Assembly: GCA_005791535.1 (NCBI GenBank)
Contig: SXWH01000013.1
Span: 1 to 64,000 of the forward strand
Source: Verrucomicrobiaceae bacterium
Lineage (GTDB): Bacteria > Verrucomicrobiota > Verrucomicrobiia > Chthoniobacterales > Chthoniobacteraceae
Direction: 5' to 3'
Length of the DNA: 64,000 bases
The stretch's first letter is position 1, and every line of letters begins with the position of its first letter. This document shows, piece after piece, positions 17,888 through 27,149 of the stretch. The position numbers and the translations under genes are program-made. A model generated the notes under the pieces. That model ran no database searches and was not told the DNA's origin. It saw nothing but the letters and a program-made list of their open reading frames with translations.

Positions 17888-18916
17888 AGAAAATCGCTGC
17901 TCTGGATTCTCCAGTTCGCGCTTACTGCGGGGCTGCTGTGGCTCGTTTTCCGCGATCCGTCAAAGCAACAGGTCCTCAAGGACGCAGTCCGGCAGGCCGA
18001 CTGGCGCTGGCTTGCCGCTGGTGTGGTAGCCTACGGGTTCTTCGAACTGCTCGCCGGCGTGCGGTGGCAGATCCTGCTGCGCGTTCAGGGTATCCGCATT
18101 TCGTGGACGCGCATGTACGGGCTGCTGATGGTCGGTTTGTTTTTCAGCCTCTTCATCCCCGGCGGAACCGGAGGAGATTTGGTGAAGGGATACTATTTGC
18201 TCAAGGAGGCGCCGGTCGGGCGGAAGACCTCGGCGGCGCTTAGTGTGGTCATGGATCGCCTGCTTGGCCTTCTCGGAGTAGCCATTCTGACCGGCACCAT
18301 CACCGGTTTGCAGTGGGAATGGCTCACGAGCGACCCGCTCACGAAGAACTACATCTACTCGGGAATCGCCGTGCTTGGCGTCTGTGTGCTCGGGATGGCG
18401 GTGGCGGGATTGATTTCGGCGCTCCGGCTTGTTCATGCGCTTCCCGAGAAACTGCCCGGCCGGAATTTCCTCGCATCCGTGAGCGGCGCGTACGCGCTCT
18501 ACGGACGTGCTTGGCTCGCGACGCTCGCAGCCGTTTTCATTTCCATCCTCGCGCACGGTGCACACTACACCACCTTTTACTGCGCAGGGCGGGCCATTGA
18601 GATGTCCGGACCGCGTAAACCGACCGCGGTCGAATTGTATTCCGCGCTGCCGGTGATTGAGACAGTCGCCGCGCTTCCGATTACTCCCGGTGGATTGGGG
18701 ACGCGTGAAAAACTCTTCGACGATATGCTCACACGCCTTTGCGACCTGGACGAGGGCGTCGCGCCAAGTATCTCCATGCTCGGATATTTCTGCATCGCCT
18801 TCTGGGGCGTGGTCGGCGGCATTTTCTACATGTTCTACCGCCCCGGAAAAAGCGAACGGGATGCGTCATTTGCCGAGACCACTGCGCAGCTCGGTGCAAA
18901 GCTTCCGGGCTCATGA
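17885..18916 (+). CDS. Lysylphosphatidylglycerol synthase TM-region-like membrane protein (UPF0104)
   Basis: 343 residues with about eight membrane helices, starting at TTG 17885 behind a good ribosome site. The arrangement and motifs fit the LPG-synthase transmembrane/flippase family: WLAAGVVAYGFFELLAGVRW, then SLFIPGGTGGDLVKGYYL, ALSVVMDRLLGLLGVAIL, and LPVIETVAALPITPGGLGTRE near the end. No soluble aminoacyl-transferase domain is attached. Members without that domain are thought to move lipids or lipid-linked sugars across the inner membrane, but the substrate is unknown. Its stop overlaps the next ATG by 4 bp (ATGA), so the two are likely translated together. Confidence 0.88.
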   Translation: MRKSLLWILQFALTAGLLWLVFRDPSKQQVLKDAVRQADWRWLAAGVVAYGFFELLAGVRWQILLRVQGIRISWTRMYGLLMVGLFFSLFIPGGTGGDLVKGYYLLKEAPVGRKTSAALSVVMDRLLGLLGVAILTGTITGLQWEWLTSDPLTKNYIYSGIAVLGVCVLGMAVAGLISALRLVHALPEKLPGRNFLASVSGAYALYGRAWLATLAAVFISILAHGAHYTTFYCAGRAIEMSGPRKPTAVELYSALPVIETVAALPITPGGLGTREKLFDDMLTRLCDLDEGVAPSISMLGYFCIAFWGVVGGIFYMFYRPGKSERDASFAETTAQLGAKLPGS

Positions 18917-19599
18917 CGCCCCGTCCTTTTGTCACGGCAAACTTCGCGATTACAGCGGATGGCCGCATCAGCACGCGCAACCATACACCGAGCGATTTCT
19001 CGAGCGCGGCGGACAAGCGCAGGCTTCTGGAAATTCGCGCCGCTTGCGATGCCGTGCTTGTGGGCGCGCGTACACTCGCTGCAGATACGATGACGCTCGG
19101 CCTTCCTGCGGAGGATCTCCGCGCGGCCCGGAGCGACCGCGGGTTGCCGGAGATGCCGCTGCGCGTCATCGCGACCAACACCGGGCGCATCTCGGCAGAG
19201 AACCGCGTATTCACGAGCGGGCTGCATCCGGCGGTCGTCTTTTCCACCCGGCGCATGTCCACGCGCACGTGCACCTCGCTTGCCGGCGTGTGCGATTTAT
19301 TCATCCATCTCGCGGACTCCGTGAACCTCGCGGCAATGCTGGCGACGCTTCGCGAGGAGTATCGCGTGAAGCGCCTCGTCTGTGAGGGCGGCGGCACGCT
19401 TTTTAAAGCGCTGCTCGCTGCGGACCTTGTTGATGAACTCCATCTCACGCTTTGCCCGCTTGTTTTTGGTGGTGCAAAAGCTCCCACGCTCAGTGGTGTT
19501 GCTGGCGACTGGCTTCCAAAGAGCACCTGCCTCCGGCTTGCGGAGATGATTCCAGTCGGTGCGGAGTGCTTCACGCGGTGGCGTGTGCGGAGGAGTTGA
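18913..19599 (+). CDS. RibD C-terminal (dihydrofolate-reductase-like) domain protein
   Basis: 228 residues from ATG 18913. It has the reductase fold of RibD-C/bacterial DHFR-like proteins: FVTANFAITADGRIST at the start, ADKRRLLEIRAACDAVLVGARTL, then RLVCEGGGTLFKALLAADLVDELHLTL and CPLVFGGAKAPTL. The matching domain of RibD reduces the aminopyrimidine ribose in riboflavin synthesis with NADPH. No deaminase domain is attached and no other rib gene is near, so it may be a stand-alone pyrimidine reductase or act on something else. It overlaps its upstream neighbour by 4 bp and its downstream neighbour by 1 bp. Confidence 0.88.
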   Translation: MTPRPFVTANFAITADGRISTRNHTPSDFSSAADKRRLLEIRAACDAVLVGARTLAADTMTLGLPAEDLRAARSDRGLPEMPLRVIATNTGRISAENRVFTSGLHPAVVFSTRRMSTRTCTSLAGVCDLFIHLADSVNLAAMLATLREEYRVKRLVCEGGGTLFKALLAADLVDELHLTLCPLVFGGAKAPTLSGVAGDWLPKSTCLRLAEMIPVGAECFTRWRVRRS

Positions 19600-20906
19600 T
19601 GGAATTGCCGAGCATGGCTAATTCACAGCCCGTAATGTCCAGCAACTCATCATCACGCCGCCGCGTCGTCATTACCGGTCTTGGACCGATCGCCGCTTGC
19701 GGGATTGGAAAGGAGCAGTTTTGGCGGAATGTCCGCGCTGGCCGGAGCGGCATTTCCCGGCTTGCGGCGTTCAGCGTTGAAGGCTGCCGTGCGGTCAGTG
19801 TTGGCGAGATTCCCGAATGGGATCCGACTGCATTTTTCCCGCCGCACCGCTTGAAGCGGCTCGATCGATTTGCGCAGTTTGCCGTCGCGAGTGCCCTGCT
19901 GGCGCTAGAGGACGCAAAGCTGCCTTGGAGTCGCGAAGCACCGCAGCCACGGACGGGCGTGAGCTTCGGCACGGCGCTGGGCGGAATCTCCGGCGCGGAG
20001 GACGAGCACGCCAGATTTTTGAAAAAGGGCCCGCGCGGCGTGAATCCCACGCTCGCTTTACAGGTCTTCGGCGGGAGCGCACACAGCAACATCGCCATCG
20101 AGTGTGGCTTTCGCGGAGTCGGGACGACGAACTCGAGTTCCTGTGCCAGCGGAGTGGTTTCGGTGGGGGAGGCGATGCGTTACATTCGCGATGGATGGGT
20201 GGATGTGATGGTCGCCGGCGGTGCCGAGGCTCCGCTGAGTCCGCTCACTTTCAGCTCGTTCGACTTCATCAAGACGATGTCGCGTTGGGATGGCGAGCCC
20301 ATACAGCACGCATGCCGTCCGTTCGACAAGCAGCGCGATGGATTCACAATGGGCGAAGGCGGGTGCTCGCTCGTGATCGAGGAACTCAATCACGCCCGGG
20401 CACGCGGCGCTCACATTTACGCCGAAGTCTGCGGCTACGCTCTAAACAACGATGCATACCACATGACTTCGCCAAACCCGGATGGCGAGAGCATCACGTC
20501 ATGCATGGCGGCAGCGTTGGCGGATGCGGGCGTTGCTCCGCATCAAATCGGCTACATCAACTGCCACGCGAGCAGCACGCAGCTGAACGACGCGAGCGAG
20601 GTCGAGTGCATCAAGCGGGTTTTCGGTGACCACGCCGCGCGGCTCGCGATCGGCGGCACCAAGCCTTTCACCGCGCATCCGCTCGGTGCGACCGGTGCGA
20701 TGGAGGCGGTGATTTGCGCGCTCGCGCTTGATGAGCAGTGGCTTCCGCCGACGCTGCATCACCGCACGCCGGATCCGGCGTGCGACTTGGATATTGTGCC
20801 AAACGAGGGCAGGAACGCGGCTTTTGATTTTGCTTTGAACAACGCGTTTGGCTTCGGCGGCATCAATTCCTCGATCGTGCTGCGCCGATGGAAGGACGAA
20901 AGTTAA
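19599..20906 (+). CDS. Beta-ketoacyl-ACP synthase II-like protein
   Basis: 435 residues with the complete thiolase fold. Catalytic residues are in place: Cys182 in SSSCASG, His323 in NCHASST, Lys355 in GGTKPF and His360 in TAHPLGATGAMEA. The first His motif reads CHASST instead of the usual AHGTST, a departure from housekeeping FabF. FGFGGINSSIV at the end is typical. It should condense acyl chains with malonyl-ACP in fatty acid or specialised lipid synthesis. ATG 19599 overlaps the previous stop by 1 bp and lies 3 bases after GGAGGAG; an alternative start is ATG 19614. The lipid-linked neighbours suggest a membrane-lipid role, which is inference. Confidence 0.9.
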   Translation: MELPSMANSQPVMSSNSSSRRRVVITGLGPIAACGIGKEQFWRNVRAGRSGISRLAAFSVEGCRAVSVGEIPEWDPTAFFPPHRLKRLDRFAQFAVASALLALEDAKLPWSREAPQPRTGVSFGTALGGISGAEDEHARFLKKGPRGVNPTLALQVFGGSAHSNIAIECGFRGVGTTNSSSCASGVVSVGEAMRYIRDGWVDVMVAGGAEAPLSPLTFSSFDFIKTMSRWDGEPIQHACRPFDKQRDGFTMGEGGCSLVIEELNHARARGAHIYAEVCGYALNNDAYHMTSPNPDGESITSCMAAALADAGVAPHQIGYINCHASSTQLNDASEVECIKRVFGDHAARLAIGGTKPFTAHPLGATGAMEAVICALALDEQWLPPTLHHRTPDPACDLDIVPNEGRNAAFDFALNNAFGFGGINSSIVLRRWKDES

Positions 20907-20915
20907 TCGCGCTGA

Positions 20916-23900
20916 CTACTTCGTGAAGCGATTGAGTTCCGCCTGATTGAGTTCGCGTCCCGCGGTCTGGCGCGCGAGTTCTATGAGCTTGTTTTCGTCC
21001 GTCTCCCAAATCCGCAGACGTCCGTCCAGCCCTCCGCTCACGAGCCGGCCATCCGGCAGGAAGGCCAGAGAGAGAATTCCGACACCGACATTAATGCGGC
21101 GCGTAAAGGCATCTCCGCGCTGAAAATCGTGCAGAGTGATTCGTCCATCCATCGTCGCGGTGGCAAACCATCGCGTGGCTGATCCGGACAATGACGATGG
21201 CGAGAACGCGACCGAGGTGACGTGCGCCCCCTGGCTTGGTAAAAGAATGGGAGCGGGCATGTTTTTCAATGACGTCGTGCTCCAAATGCCGGATGGCAGT
21301 CTGCCGTAGGTTCCAACCCCGACCCATTTTCCATCGTCGCTGATTGCCAGTCCTCCATTGAAATCGAGCGGGGACGGGATGTTTACCAACTCGGGCAGGC
21401 GCCCGGGTTTGGAGCAATCGAACACGAGGATCATGTTTCCATACTGCGTCCAGTTTCGACGCAGGAATTTGCGCTCGTTCTCGAGCGGAAATCCGAGTGC
21501 CCATCGGGTGATGGCTAGCATGCGCCTGACCACGTCCGACAGTTGGTCGCCTCCGTGGCGCGTAATGTAGAGCCTGTTTCCATCGGGCGAGACTTTGACG
21601 TCCGGAAGGAGGTAGTTGATAGCGTGCACGGGCCAGGCCAGTCCTGTTTCGTTATCGGAGTGGAGATCCCACTCGAATATCAGACCGTCGGCACTCGTTG
21701 CATAGATAGTGCCTCTCGGGTGAAACGCGATCCGACGCTCGGCCATATCGCGGGTTTCCCAAACAGGCTCAAGAATGCGTGGTGTCGGCAGCGGTTTTCT
21801 GGCGTCCAGTGCGGCGGCGAGTTCCGGAAGTTGCCACACTTTGACCAACGAATCCCGGCCGGTGCTCGCGAACCATTTCCCATCCGGGCTGAATGCGACA
21901 CCGGTTACGACCCGGTGGCCGGGAAGGGCATATTCTTTCAAACCTCCCCGTGTATCAAAAAAGCGGACAGTCGATTCCTTCTCGTTCGGATCATTAAAGA
22001 ACCGGCGTGCCGTAGCCGTCGCGATCCAGCGGCCGTCAGGGGAAACCGCGATATCGAAAATACCATCGTCGCTGCTTGCGCTGGCGACGGGCAGGCGACC
22101 TGCTTGGTTGCCGTCGAAGTTCCACATGCGCGATGACCCGTCGCGGGAAACGGCGTGCAGGGTCCGGATATCTGGAGAAAAACACACGCTGTTCACGGTG
22201 GCTGGCAGACCGCGGAACTCGACCGGAAGGTCCACTTCTTGCGAATCAGTTCTCCATGCGCGGACGACTTTGTCGGAACTTCCAATTGCGAACCACTGGG
22301 AATCCTCGCTGAAAGCGCAGCATGTAATGCTCGTGGATTGCACCCGGATTCTTCGCTTCAGTCCCGGAGTGCCTTCGAGACTGTAGAGTTCTGCGATCGA
22401 GCTTTCTCCTCCGACGAGCAGCCATTTCTCGTCTGGCGAAATCGCGAGCGTCGATGCGGCGGTGTGCCGGTTTTCGAAGCGTATGCGCGATTTTTCAATG
22501 GTCCCAAAATCGCCCGAAGAAAGGTCGTAAAGTTCGACCGGGCCTTTCGACGTGCCGAAGGCGCACCAGCGTGCTTTGTCGCTCACGCATGCGGTAATCA
22601 CCGGTGATCGAGCGTTGGGGAGGAAGCGCGCAAATTCCTGTTCCTTCGGAACGACTCGAACGAGGGCTGGCGCGCCGTCGCTGTAAGGGTCGAAGAACGC
22701 GATCCATTCACCGTTCTTCGCAGGTGTGATTCGCCGGAGAATATCCGCGCCGCCTTGGACGGTCACGAGCGATCCGGGTTGCTGCGATGCCGCGCCGAGC
22801 GCCAGCGGTTGAAAATAGGAGGCGGAATCTGCGGCCGCTGAGGAAATGGCAGATACGCCGATAGGCATCCCGTCGCTGCGCGTTACAATTCGCGTGTCGG
22901 GGATATTCAACTCGCGCGGCATCGGTGCGAGGATTTCCCTTTCCTGCTGGGGTAGGTCTTCGAAGTTCCCGGAGGCGAAGTTGGGCAGGCGCCAGATCCG
23001 GGCTCGAATGTTCCCATCCTTGAGGTCTGTAACTACAAGTCTCTGGGAATCCGGCATCCATTGCGATCTCCACTGCTCCGCCACGGCCGAATCGTGTAAT
23101 TTCCATCGGACAACCGGCGTCGAGCTACCGGTGTCACGGCAGTCGAAAAGTGCTGCGTGCACGCCGTCGGAAAGATGGGAAATGGTGACCAGCAGTTTTC
23201 CGTCGGGGCTTGGATAGGCCACGCTTACAAAGTGAGTGTTTGTCCTTTCGCGCGGGGCGGAGGTGTCGATGCCGCCGGTTAGTTGAAGCGCGCCGTATAG
23301 CGCATCGACGGATTCCGGAAGAATTTCCGCGCCGGTCCTGCGAACTGTTTCGGCTGACTCCACTGCGAGCAGAAGGCCCAGTTGCGGGTCGGTCGTCGAT
23401 TGCACCCGCGACTCGGTCGCCAGCCGCGCCGAGGTGGATTTGAGCAAGGACTCCGACAGCTTTTTGTTTGCGCCGCTGGCGTCCTGCCAGAGTACGAAAC
23501 TGACGATGCTTCCGGTAAGAATCGAAATGAGCAGCAGTGCTGCGACCGTGACGCGCCAGGGATTTCGGCGGACGAATTTGACGAGCTTTTCCGCTGGCGT
23601 GACGTGCCTCGACCGAATCGGTTCGTCTTTAAGCCACCGTTCCAGTTCCTCGGCCAGATATGCCGCAGAGCGCATTCGGCGCGAGGGATCCTTTTCGAGG
23701 CACCGTGCAACGAGCGTCGCCAGATCGTGATTGCACTCCAGCGCAGGCGGCTCGCTATTCTTGATGGCATCGAGAATCATCAGCGGCGTGGAAGCTGTGA
23801 ATGGCACGCGGCCGCTGAGCATTTGGTAAAGAAGGATGCCGAGTGCCCATACATCGCTGGCCGTCGTCAACTCGCCGGGATTCGTCGATATCTGCTCCGG

Positions 23901-24599
23901 CGAAATGTACTCCGGAGTGCCAATGACCTCGCCCGGATTTGTGAAGCCCGATTCCACGCCCGCGAATTTTGCGAGGCCGAAGTCCGTGAGGTGCGGCTCG
24001 CCCAAGGTTTCTCCTTCCGTCGGCGGGTCGAGAAGAATGTTCGCGGGCTTCAAATCCCTATGGAGGACTCCGCGCTCGTGAGCGTGATGTACGGCGCGGC
24101 AGACCTTCACCATGAGCCGGGCAGTTTCCCGTTCCGGCAATGCACCTCCGCGCAGACGATCGGCCAGACTTCCGCCGTCGATGCGCTTCATTGTGAAATA
24201 CGGCTGGTCGCCAAATTCACCGACTTCGTAAATGGGAACGATGTTCGGGTGATCGAGCCGTGCGACGGCTTCCGTTTCGGCGCGGAATCGCGCCGGTTCA
24301 CCGAACGCGCCGCCGCGCATCAATTTTAGCGCGACCATTCGTTCGAGTTGTGCGTGACGCGCCTCGTAAACGATGCCCATCCCGCCGCGGGCGATTTCGC
24401 GACCGATGCGGTAAGCCCCGATATCGACACCGGACCACTGGAACGATGCACGCGGAGTCGCGCCTGTTTCCGTGTGCGACGGTCTCATCTCATGAGTGTC
24501 CGGATTCGTCGAAAGCATCGTCGGTTGTGGTTGGGTCGAGGTTTTGGTCGGGTGCCGCAAACGGCACGGGCCTGTCATGCGTGATATCGCAGGAACCAT
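20916..24599 (-). CDS. Ser/Thr protein kinase with transmembrane helix and WD40-repeat sensor
   Basis: 1227 residues as annotated; starts at codons 28 or 38 are also possible. The kinase domain spans about 62-325: glycine loop IARGGMGIVYEA, Lys92 in VALKLM, catalytic loop HRDLKPAN (Asp182), DFG (Asp206) and GTPEYISPEQ. A transmembrane helix lies at about 349-371 (VTVAALLLISILTGSIVSF). The remaining 850 residues are WD40/YVTN-like repeats, with recurring blocks such as ISPDEKWLLVGG, VSPDGRWIATATA, FSPDGKWFASTGRDSLVKVWQL and LPDGRLVSGGLDGRLRIWE. It is a membrane-spanning kinase whose outer propeller may sense a ligand. This architecture is common in Planctomycetes and Verrucomicrobia; no substrate is suggested by its neighbours. 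Confidence 0.92.
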   Translation of the reverse strand: MVPAISRMTGPCRLRHPTKTSTQPQPTMLSTNPDTHEMRPSHTETGATPRASFQWSGVDIGAYRIGREIARGGMGIVYEARHAQLERMVALKLMRGGAFGEPARFRAETEAVARLDHPNIVPIYEVGEFGDQPYFTMKRIDGGSLADRLRGGALPERETARLMVKVCRAVHHAHERGVLHRDLKPANILLDPPTEGETLGEPHLTDFGLAKFAGVESGFTNPGEVIGTPEYISPEQISTNPGELTTASDVWALGILLYQMLSGRVPFTASTPLMILDAIKNSEPPALECNHDLATLVARCLEKDPSRRMRSAAYLAEELERWLKDEPIRSRHVTPAEKLVKFVRRNPWRVTVAALLLISILTGSIVSFVLWQDASGANKKLSESLLKSTSARLATESRVQSTTDPQLGLLLAVESAETVRRTGAEILPESVDALYGALQLTGGIDTSAPRERTNTHFVSVAYPSPDGKLLVTISHLSDGVHAALFDCRDTGSSTPVVRWKLHDSAVAEQWRSQWMPDSQRLVVTDLKDGNIRARIWRLPNFASGNFEDLPQQEREILAPMPRELNIPDTRIVTRSDGMPIGVSAISSAAADSASYFQPLALGAASQQPGSLVTVQGGADILRRITPAKNGEWIAFFDPYSDGAPALVRVVPKEQEFARFLPNARSPVITACVSDKARWCAFGTSKGPVELYDLSSGDFGTIEKSRIRFENRHTAASTLAISPDEKWLLVGGESSIAELYSLEGTPGLKRRIRVQSTSITCCAFSEDSQWFAIGSSDKVVRAWRTDSQEVDLPVEFRGLPATVNSVCFSPDIRTLHAVSRDGSSRMWNFDGNQAGRLPVASASSDDGIFDIAVSPDGRWIATATARRFFNDPNEKESTVRFFDTRGGLKEYALPGHRVVTGVAFSPDGKWFASTGRDSLVKVWQLPELAAALDARKPLPTPRILEPVWETRDMAERRIAFHPRGTIYATSADGLIFEWDLHSDNETGLAWPVHAINYLLPDVKVSPDGNRLYITRHGGDQLSDVVRRMLAITRWALGFPLENERKFLRRNWTQYGNMILVFDCSKPGRLPELVNIPSPLDFNGGLAISDDGKWVGVGTYGRLPSGIWSTTSLKNMPAPILLPSQGAHVTSVAFSPSSLSGSATRWFATATMDGRITLHDFQRGDAFTRRINVGVGILSLAFLPDGRLVSGGLDGRLRIWETDENKLIELARQTAGRELNQAELNRFTK

Positions 24600-24700
24600 G
24601 CGAGATTTTTGGGAACATTTCTTCCGAGGATGGCGGAGCGGCAGGTCACCGGAGGACCGAGATACTTGCGATTCCCCAGGCGAGTGGTTATTCGGGAGGC

Positions 24701-25594
24701 GTGCAATTCAAGGACTATTACGCGATTTTGGGAGTGCCGAAGACGGCGTCACAGGAAGATATTCGGAAGGCGTTTCGCAAGCTGGCCCGGCAGCATCATC
24801 CCGATGTGGCGAAGGACAAGAAATCCGCGGAGGCCAAGTTTAAGGAAATCAACGAAGCGAACGAGGTCTTGAGCGACCCGGAGAAACGCCAGCGGTACGA
24901 CAGCCTCGGCTCGGATTGGGACAAAGTGCCGCGTGGAGATGGTGTTCCGCCGGAGTGGCGCGGCGGCGGCATGTCGGGTGGAGGTGGGGGATTCAGTGAT
25001 TTCTTCGAAGCTTTTTTCGGCGGCGGCGGTCGTGGTGGAAATCCGTTTGGCGGTTTCGGCCGCGGCGGTGCGGCGAAGCGACGCGGCGAGGATCTCGAAT
25101 ATGAGCTGCCGGTGAGCGTCGAGGAGGCGCTCAACGGCGGGAAGAGTTCATTCAGTATTTCCCGTGGCGGGCGGCAGGAGACGATTTCGGTCACGATTCC
25201 GAAGGGCGTCCGTGCCGGCCAGCGAATCCGCCTAGCGGGTCAGGGCGGAAAGGGAGTCGGTGGCGCGGAGGCGGGCGATTTGTATTTGCTCGTGGCGATC
25301 GCGCCGCATCGCGACTACCGCGTGGAAGGCGCCGATTTGATTCGTGAGATTCCGGTGACGGTTACGTCGGCAGTTTTGGGCGGTGAGGTCGAGGTGATTA
25401 CTCCGGACGGTGTGGTAAAACTGAAAATCCCCGCAGGCACGCAGCCCCGGCAGAAGTTCCGATTGAAAGGTCGCGGGCTGCCCAGTGGCTCGGGCGGTGT
25501 GCGGGGCGATTTTTTTGCCGAGGCGCGTGTGGTAATCCCAACGGTTCTGACCGCAGAGCAGCGGGCGTTGTGGGAGTCGCTGGCGAAAGCCTAG
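24701..25594 (+). CDS. cbpA: J-domain co-chaperone, CbpA type (no zinc finger)
   Basis: 297 residues. The start is GTG 24701, because it gives the standard J-domain opening MQFKDYYAILGVP; the upstream GGGAGG is only one base away, so the ribosome site is atypical. The J-domain carries HPD at 33-35 (QHHPDVAKD). It is followed by a Gly/Phe-rich linker (GGGFSDFFEAFFGGGGRGG) and the two-part C-terminal substrate-binding domain (DLEYELPVSVEEALNGG, VTIPKGVRAGQRIRLAGQG, GDLYLLVAIAPHRDYRVEG). The Cys-rich zinc centre of DnaJ is absent. It stimulates DnaK ATPase. It is divergent from the kinase gene. Confidence 0.93.
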   Translation: MQFKDYYAILGVPKTASQEDIRKAFRKLARQHHPDVAKDKKSAEAKFKEINEANEVLSDPEKRQRYDSLGSDWDKVPRGDGVPPEWRGGGMSGGGGGFSDFFEAFFGGGGRGGNPFGGFGRGGAAKRRGEDLEYELPVSVEEALNGGKSSFSISRGGRQETISVTIPKGVRAGQRIRLAGQGGKGVGGAEAGDLYLLVAIAPHRDYRVEGADLIREIPVTVTSAVLGGEVEVITPDGVVKLKIPAGTQPRQKFRLKGRGLPSGSGGVRGDFFAEARVVIPTVLTAEQRALWESLAKA

Positions 25595-25595
25595 C

Positions 25596-25621
25596 CGGTT
25601 CGAACCGCAATCGCGTTGCGG
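25596..25621. other. Overlapping palindrome and hairpin between convergent genes
   Basis: CGGTTCGAACCG (25596-25607) is a perfect 12-bp palindrome. It is overlapped by CCGCAA-TCGCG-TTGCGG (25605-25621). It lies in the 31 bp between the convergent cbpA and GT2 stops. There is no T-run, so a bidirectional terminator is possible but weak. Confidence 0.4.
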
Positions 25622-25625
25622 CCCG

Positions 25626-26585
25626 TTACTTCTGCGCAGCTTCGACGTTGCGCGTCGCGCGGACCATGTAAACGCGCTTGCCCTGGCTTTCGTAGAATGT
25701 CCGCACGATCATCTCGGCGAGCAGTCCCATCAGGATGCAAAGAATTCCGGCGGCTCCTGCGACGAGGCATAACACCGGAAGCGGTGTTGAAATGAACGGC
25801 TTCTCCGGCGTCCAGAACCACTTGAAGAAGCACGCGAGCAGCCCTGCAAACGCGCTGATGATGAACATCACCAATCCCGCGCCGCCGAAGATATACATCG
25901 GTTTTTGCTGAAAGCGGTCGAGGAACTTCACGGTGACCAGGTCGGCGATGACTTTCAGCACGCGTTCAAGACCGTATTTGCTCTCGCCGTGCTTGCGTGC
26001 GTAATGGCGGACGACGACCTCGGTAATCTCGGCGCCGTGCCATTTCGCGTAGATGGGGAGAAACCGGTGCATTTCTCCGTAAAGTCTCACGCCTTCGATG
26101 ACCTCCCGCCGATACGCCTTGAGCGAGCAGCCGAAATCATGGAGGCGCACGCCGCTCACCCATGAAATCAGCCGGTTTGCCATGATGCTCGGCGCATTGC
26201 GCTTGAGCGCGTTGTCCTGCCGGTCCTTGCGCCAGCCGCTCACCACGTCGAATCCTTCGTCGAGTTTTGCGAGCAGCAGCGGGATGTCCTCGGGATCATT
26301 CTGAAGGTCGCCGTCCATCGGGATGATGATGTCGCCCCTCGCGAAATCGAAGCCCGCCATCATCGCCGCAGTCTGGCCGAAATTGCGGCGGAAATGGACG
26401 ACTTTGACGCGCTCGTCTTTTGACGCGAGTTCATCGAGAAGCTCGTCGGAGCCGTCGGAGCTTCCATCGTTGACGAGAATCAGTTCCCACGGAACGGGCT
26501 GCTTCTCCATCGCAGTGCGGACCTTGGCGTACAGCGTGCCGATGCTGCCGGCTTCGTTGTAAATCGGAATCGTGATGGAAAGCAT
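25626..26585 (-). CDS. GT2 polyprenyl-phosphate glycosyltransferase (DPM1/ArnC-like)
   Basis: 319 residues. The GT-A domain covers about 1-230: LSITIPIYNEAGSIGTLYA, ELILVNDGSSDGS, VVHFRRNFGQTAAMMAGFDFA and the DxD motif in IIPMDGDLQNDPEDI. LHDFGCSLKAYRREVIE and HGESKYGLERVLKV are typical of undecaprenyl-phosphate sugar transferases. Two C-terminal membrane helices follow (MYIFGGAGLVMFIISAFAG and LPVLCLVAGAAGILCILMG). It likely transfers a sugar from a nucleotide donor to undecaprenyl phosphate for cell-surface glycan decoration. The sugar is unknown. It lies upstream, in transcription, of nothing obvious; smpB precedes it by 72 bp on the same strand. Confidence 0.9.
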   Translation of the reverse strand: MLSITIPIYNEAGSIGTLYAKVRTAMEKQPVPWELILVNDGSSDGSDELLDELASKDERVKVVHFRRNFGQTAAMMAGFDFARGDIIIPMDGDLQNDPEDIPLLLAKLDEGFDVVSGWRKDRQDNALKRNAPSIMANRLISWVSGVRLHDFGCSLKAYRREVIEGVRLYGEMHRFLPIYAKWHGAEITEVVVRHYARKHGESKYGLERVLKVIADLVTVKFLDRFQQKPMYIFGGAGLVMFIISAFAGLLACFFKWFWTPEKPFISTPLPVLCLVAGAAGILCILMGLLAEMIVRTFYESQGKRVYMVRATRNVEAAQK

Positions 26586-26657
26586 TCCCGGGACAATCGG
26601 GTATTTTGCCCGTAGGATTCAATGCGAATGACGCGTGCGGCTGAAAAATCGTGCGCG

Positions 26658-27122
26658 CTATCCGTTGCGCTTGCGGTTGAACGCCGCGACGACGCGGTCG
26701 GCTTCGCGCTTTTCCGTACGGGCCTTGATGTCCTGCCGCTTGTCCTGCGCGACCTTTCCCTTGCCGACGCCGATCTCGACTTTCACCTTCGCGTCCTTCC
26801 AATACATCCGCAGCGCGACAAGCGTGCAGCCATCGACTTCCGACTTGGCCTGAAGCTTCGCGATTTCCGCTTTGTGCAGCAACAGACGCCGCAGTCGCTT
26901 GGGTTCGTGCTGCTCAAAACTCGCTTTCTCGTACGACTGGATGTCCACATCGTAAAGCCACACCTGCCCGTTTTCGACACGCGCGAATGCGCTGTTCACA
27001 TTTGCCTTCCCGGCCCGGATGGATTTCACCTCGGTGCCCTTCAATTCAATGCCTGCCTCGTACCGGGAAAGGATATGGTAATCCCGCAGCGCCTTGCGAT
27101 TAACCGAAATATCGGCGCCCAT
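26658..27122 (-). CDS. smpB: SsrA-binding protein
   Basis: 154 residues, normal length. It has the SmpB oligonucleotide-binding fold: NRKALRDYHILSRYEAGIELKGTEVKS (first strands), KANVNSAFARVENGQVWLYDVDI, then YEKASFEQHEPKRLRRLLLHKAEI and the basic C-terminal tail (GKGKVAQDKRQDIKARTEKREADR), which becomes helical in the ribosomal A site. It binds tmRNA and delivers it to stalled ribosomes. The tmRNA gene was not found in this window. It is followed on the same strand by the GT2 gene and preceded by rpoZ. Confidence 0.96.
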   Translation of the reverse strand: MGADISVNRKALRDYHILSRYEAGIELKGTEVKSIRAGKANVNSAFARVENGQVWLYDVDIQSYEKASFEQHEPKRLRRLLLHKAEIAKLQAKSEVDGCTLVALRMYWKDAKVKVEIGVGKGKVAQDKRQDIKARTEKREADRVVAAFNRKRNG

Positions 27123-27149
27123 TTTCCTGCTGTCCGCCTTGCGCGGAGA

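Noticed and set aside
25596-25621. tRNA-like GGTTCGAACC loop
   Set aside because: The sequence is a short palindrome; no acceptor or anticodon stem can be drawn around it.
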